Below are positions 61,562 through 64,000 of a stretch of DNA of 64,000 nucleotides, piece by piece. The stretch spans positions 36,660,180 to 36,724,179 of the forward strand of contig CM032666.1 in NCBI GenBank assembly GCA_019095985.1, read 5' to 3'. The position numbers and the translations under genes were made by a program. The notes below the pieces were generated by a model. That model did not search any database. It was not told the origin of the DNA and saw nothing but the letters and a program-made list of their open reading frames with translations. The stretch is from Streblospio benedicti. Its lineage: Eukaryota > Annelida > Polychaeta > Spionida > Spionidae. The stretch's first letter is position 1. The number at the start of each line of letters is the position of its first letter.

Positions 61562-62318
61562 TAGACCTCTTTCAACACGGGCACCTGTCGGAAGATGCGC
61601 GCGCAAGTTGGACCTTAAACATCGAACAAGTGGCGCGATTCGCCTTATAATTAATTACATGTATACGGGAACCGACCCGGAAAGTCCGACTTTTGAGGTG
61701 TATTTTCTGTAAGAAATACTCATCCATGTTATCCCAAACTGTGGTGTATCAATAGATGGAATAATTTAGTTTAAACAGCAGACTTATCTGACCTGCCAGT
61801 GTGGCTTTTAGCTAGATTTATAACGCCTCGACGTTTGAAAAAATATAGTACTTAGGCTTGTACATCTAATGTCCCAGGAGTGTTTTATACATTGAAATTG
61901 TAGAAAATGTGGACTTTATCAATAGAATATATACGTGAAAGACATGTGCATATGTAGAGGATAACATATGCATCGTATACAGTTAGAAAGGACAAGCAAC
62001 ATTTATGGATAATCTTGTCAAACACACTGACTATCAAAATCGGCCGTGGCTTGAGCTTGAATGAAGAACACAACTTAGAAATCTGGACAAAGCTCATTAA
62101 ATACAATTCCAAATAAAATGTGAGTATCATATATGAAAACTAGAGAAGTATGCGAACATTTCTGTGTGTGTCACAATACATAATCATGAACATAGAGGAC
62201 AATAATCCTATCTTCAAAATGACTAATTTGCACGAAGTTTTGAGACCCTGCTATATTTTCTGGGTCCAAGCTGCGCGCGCCGATCGCGTGTGACGTCACT
62301 TGAAATTGGTCATATTAT
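61562..62318. mobile_element. Non-autonomous transposon, GCGCGCGC subterminal ends
   Basis: About 757 bp. The left end contains GATGCGCGCGCAAGTTGGACC and the right end GGTCCAAGCTGCGCGCGCCGATC. About 55 bases of imperfect inverted repeat run to TAATA at each side. The interior is AT-rich without a gene. It interrupts the tandem array. Confidence 0.6.
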
Positions 62319-63049
62319 ACTAAACTATATTTGTTATAGCTAACATTTAGAATACGCAATACGTATTTAATATTATTATCAAGTGTAAATATTCAGTTTT
62401 TCTAGTAAGGTATAATGTGTAATGGTGCTATTTCTCTTTAGTTACTTTGACAACACTAACGATATGGTTTTATACATAACGTACTCATCAATTATACACA
62501 GCAATATTTTTATTCCAAATTTAGCATACTGTACATGCTTGTGTAGGTGTTGTGTATAAATATTTAACATAAAGTACAATAAGTCATTAATTATATACTG
62601 GATCTCTAAAACGAATATTTGTAATCAATGACATGATCACTTTTTATTCTGACAGAATCTATCTAATATCACTTCACAGAGAATTGACTTCATAATTAGA
62701 GAAGTAGTTTCTTTTTGGAGTTTCACACCTATTTCTTTAGAGGGTTTTGGAATCACAAGAAATGGTCCTGTCAGCTACCAAGACCTACCGAGATACAAAA
62801 GTCCAACAACCCTTATGTAAAAATTATGATATGATTGATGGGGATTTTCTCACCACCAATAAGTAGCAAAACGTCAGCACTCACTCCTGTATTTAGGTGA
62901 CAGCAATACGTGCGTTTTTTGTCACCGAACCTTATATGTTATAGCTTTAAATTTGAAATCTACCTTATATAGTTTGTATATGTAAATGTTCTTATCTTTC
63001 CCGTAAGCTACCGGTATGTAATACTATGTAATGGGATCATTGCCTTGTA

Positions 63050-63310
63050 GTTGGGAATGCATTGCTTGCAAATTACGTCATTGCAGAAGGGGAAAGGTCG
63101 GAAGAAAGATGATGAATGATGACAAGGGGGTGGGGTAATAAGATTTCTTCCTTCACCACGGGCTTCACCACCATTGATATGGGTAGTAGTAAAGACCGGG
63201 GGTGTATGAAAGTAAAAATGAAATTTCATGGGGGGTGTGGGGGTGTGAATGAACCACGATGACAAGGGGATGAGGGTCAAAAATGCCCCAAAATACGATG
63301 GCGTCATTTG
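63050..63310. other. G-rich insertion in the array
   Basis: A purine-rich segment (GACAAGGGGGTGGGG, GGGGGGTGTGGGGGTGTG) sits inside an array unit. The minus-strand frame over it is low-complexity. No terminal repeats were found. Confidence 0.3.
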
Positions 63311-64000
63311 TGAACAATCCTTACTTATTGGGCACTTACTAGTGCTACAGAACAGATTTTATACATAATGTATGCATCCCTTCAATACTCTCCTTCACAC
63401 CGGGGCCACATTTCAGTTCAGACTTCAGTGATTGTGCTTGAGACAGGTGCATAACCAGTCACCCAAAATTACTTTGAAATCCTGAAGTGGATAATCCAGC
63501 AAATGATCATGAGCTTAATTGTATCATCATTTTTATTCCTTGAGTTATTTTAAATAATCGGTGAATCTATAGCACCAAGCTATGTGTGATGGCTACAAAT
63601 TAAGAATTTTACGTGGTGTAATAGTGTAATTTATATGTGTAAGGGTTCGTACCTTACCAATATACCATATGTGTAATGGTGCTTTTCCTCTTAAGGGACT
63701 TCAAAATAACTAACAAATTGATTTTGTCCATAACGTACTCGTACAGTGTTTACATACTTTCCAAATTCTGCGTATTAGAGTAATATATTTGCATGTATTA
63801 ACTATAAATGTTACAAACAACAATTGTAACCAATGACATAGTTATTCTTTTATCCCAGCATAACCTATCTGATAACACTTCACAATGAACTGACTTCATA
63901 ACTACAAAAATGGTCTCTTTTTGGTGTTTCACATGATATCTCTATACAGAGTCTTGGGTCCGCGAGAAATGGTCTTTTTATAGTGGCCAGTTCATAGAAT

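Larger units (their letters stand above)
48770..64000 (+). repeat. Long-period diverged tandem array
   Basis: A unit ends in a conserved box like TTTTATACATAACGTACTC at about 49177, 52757, 56577, 57746, 58386, 58871, 59837, 60581, 61327, 62467, 63356 and 63721. It is preceded by ATGTGTAATGGTGCTATTC and TTAGTTACTTTAACAACAC. A second segment (TTGTGACTGGCTAAGGT, then CCAGTCACCCAAAATTACTT) alternates with it. Copies at 58.1, 59.6 and 61.1 kb form a higher-order repeat of about 1.45-1.49 kb. All copies lie in the same direction. Frames are short and not conserved, so it looks non-coding. Several MITEs interrupt it, and the array runs off the right end. Confidence 0.7.

Noticed and set aside
48770-64000. 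CRISPR-like regularly spaced repeats
   Set aside because: Units are hundreds of bases, diverged, and in animal DNA; no short identical repeats with unique spacers.

Overview
The window is nuclear DNA from a multicellular animal, most likely a marine invertebrate. It holds split genes with GT-AG introns, metazoan extracellular modules (EGF, CUB, MAM), a tRNA-derived SINE, many short inverted-repeat transposons and AT-rich non-coding DNA. Nothing fixes the species; a lophotrochozoan or invertebrate deuterostome would fit. One 100-base run of N (54273-54372) is an assembly gap.

Genes are confined to the first 15.5 kb. (1) A plus-strand gene enters from the left and ends at 6227. Its exons encode the EGF and CUB domains that follow the catalytic domain in astacin-type metalloproteases; the protease domain must lie outside the window. 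(2) Inside its 3.9-kb intron, on the opposite strand, lies an intronless gene (1679-4173) for a protein with a signal peptide, two MAM domains, one EGF domain, two membrane segments and a large helical tail. It has one probable base-count error in a homopolymer. (3) Convergent to the first gene, a nine-exon minus-strand gene (15432 to 8356) encodes a 496-residue type II membrane protein of the DUF1647-like nucleotide-sugar-transferase family. All splice phases agree. Its exons are GC-rich against AT-rich introns.

From 15.4 to 45 kb there is little recognisable coding sequence: one unassigned open exon near 19.6-19.9 kb, a possible promoter near 21.85 kb, and many mobile elements. The largest is a 4.7-kb element (34103-38847) with about 1.5-kb inverted arms and a gene carrying the HEEADT, DDTDVFVLL and HALTGCDT-type motifs of a transposon-associated family; a SINE sits inside it. 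Around it, blocks of 0.5-1.1 kb occur twice (26.6/28.9 kb, 27.6/33.1 kb, 38.8/41.3 kb) and differ by insertions. A 3.7-kb insertion-like block (29371-33076) carries a repeated 13-base motif on both sides of a CCAT microsatellite.

From about 45 kb to the end the DNA is a diverged long-period tandem array. A unit with a conserved box (TTTTATACATAACGTACTC) recurs at least eleven times, mixed with a roughly 1.45-kb higher-order repeat and with larger 1.4- to 4-kb duplications, and broken by young inverted-repeat elements whose target-site duplications can be read. It has no convincing coding capacity. The best candidates for something undescribed are this array, the long-armed 4.7-kb element, the motif-bearing 3.7-kb block, and the nested MAM/EGF/two-membrane-segment gene.
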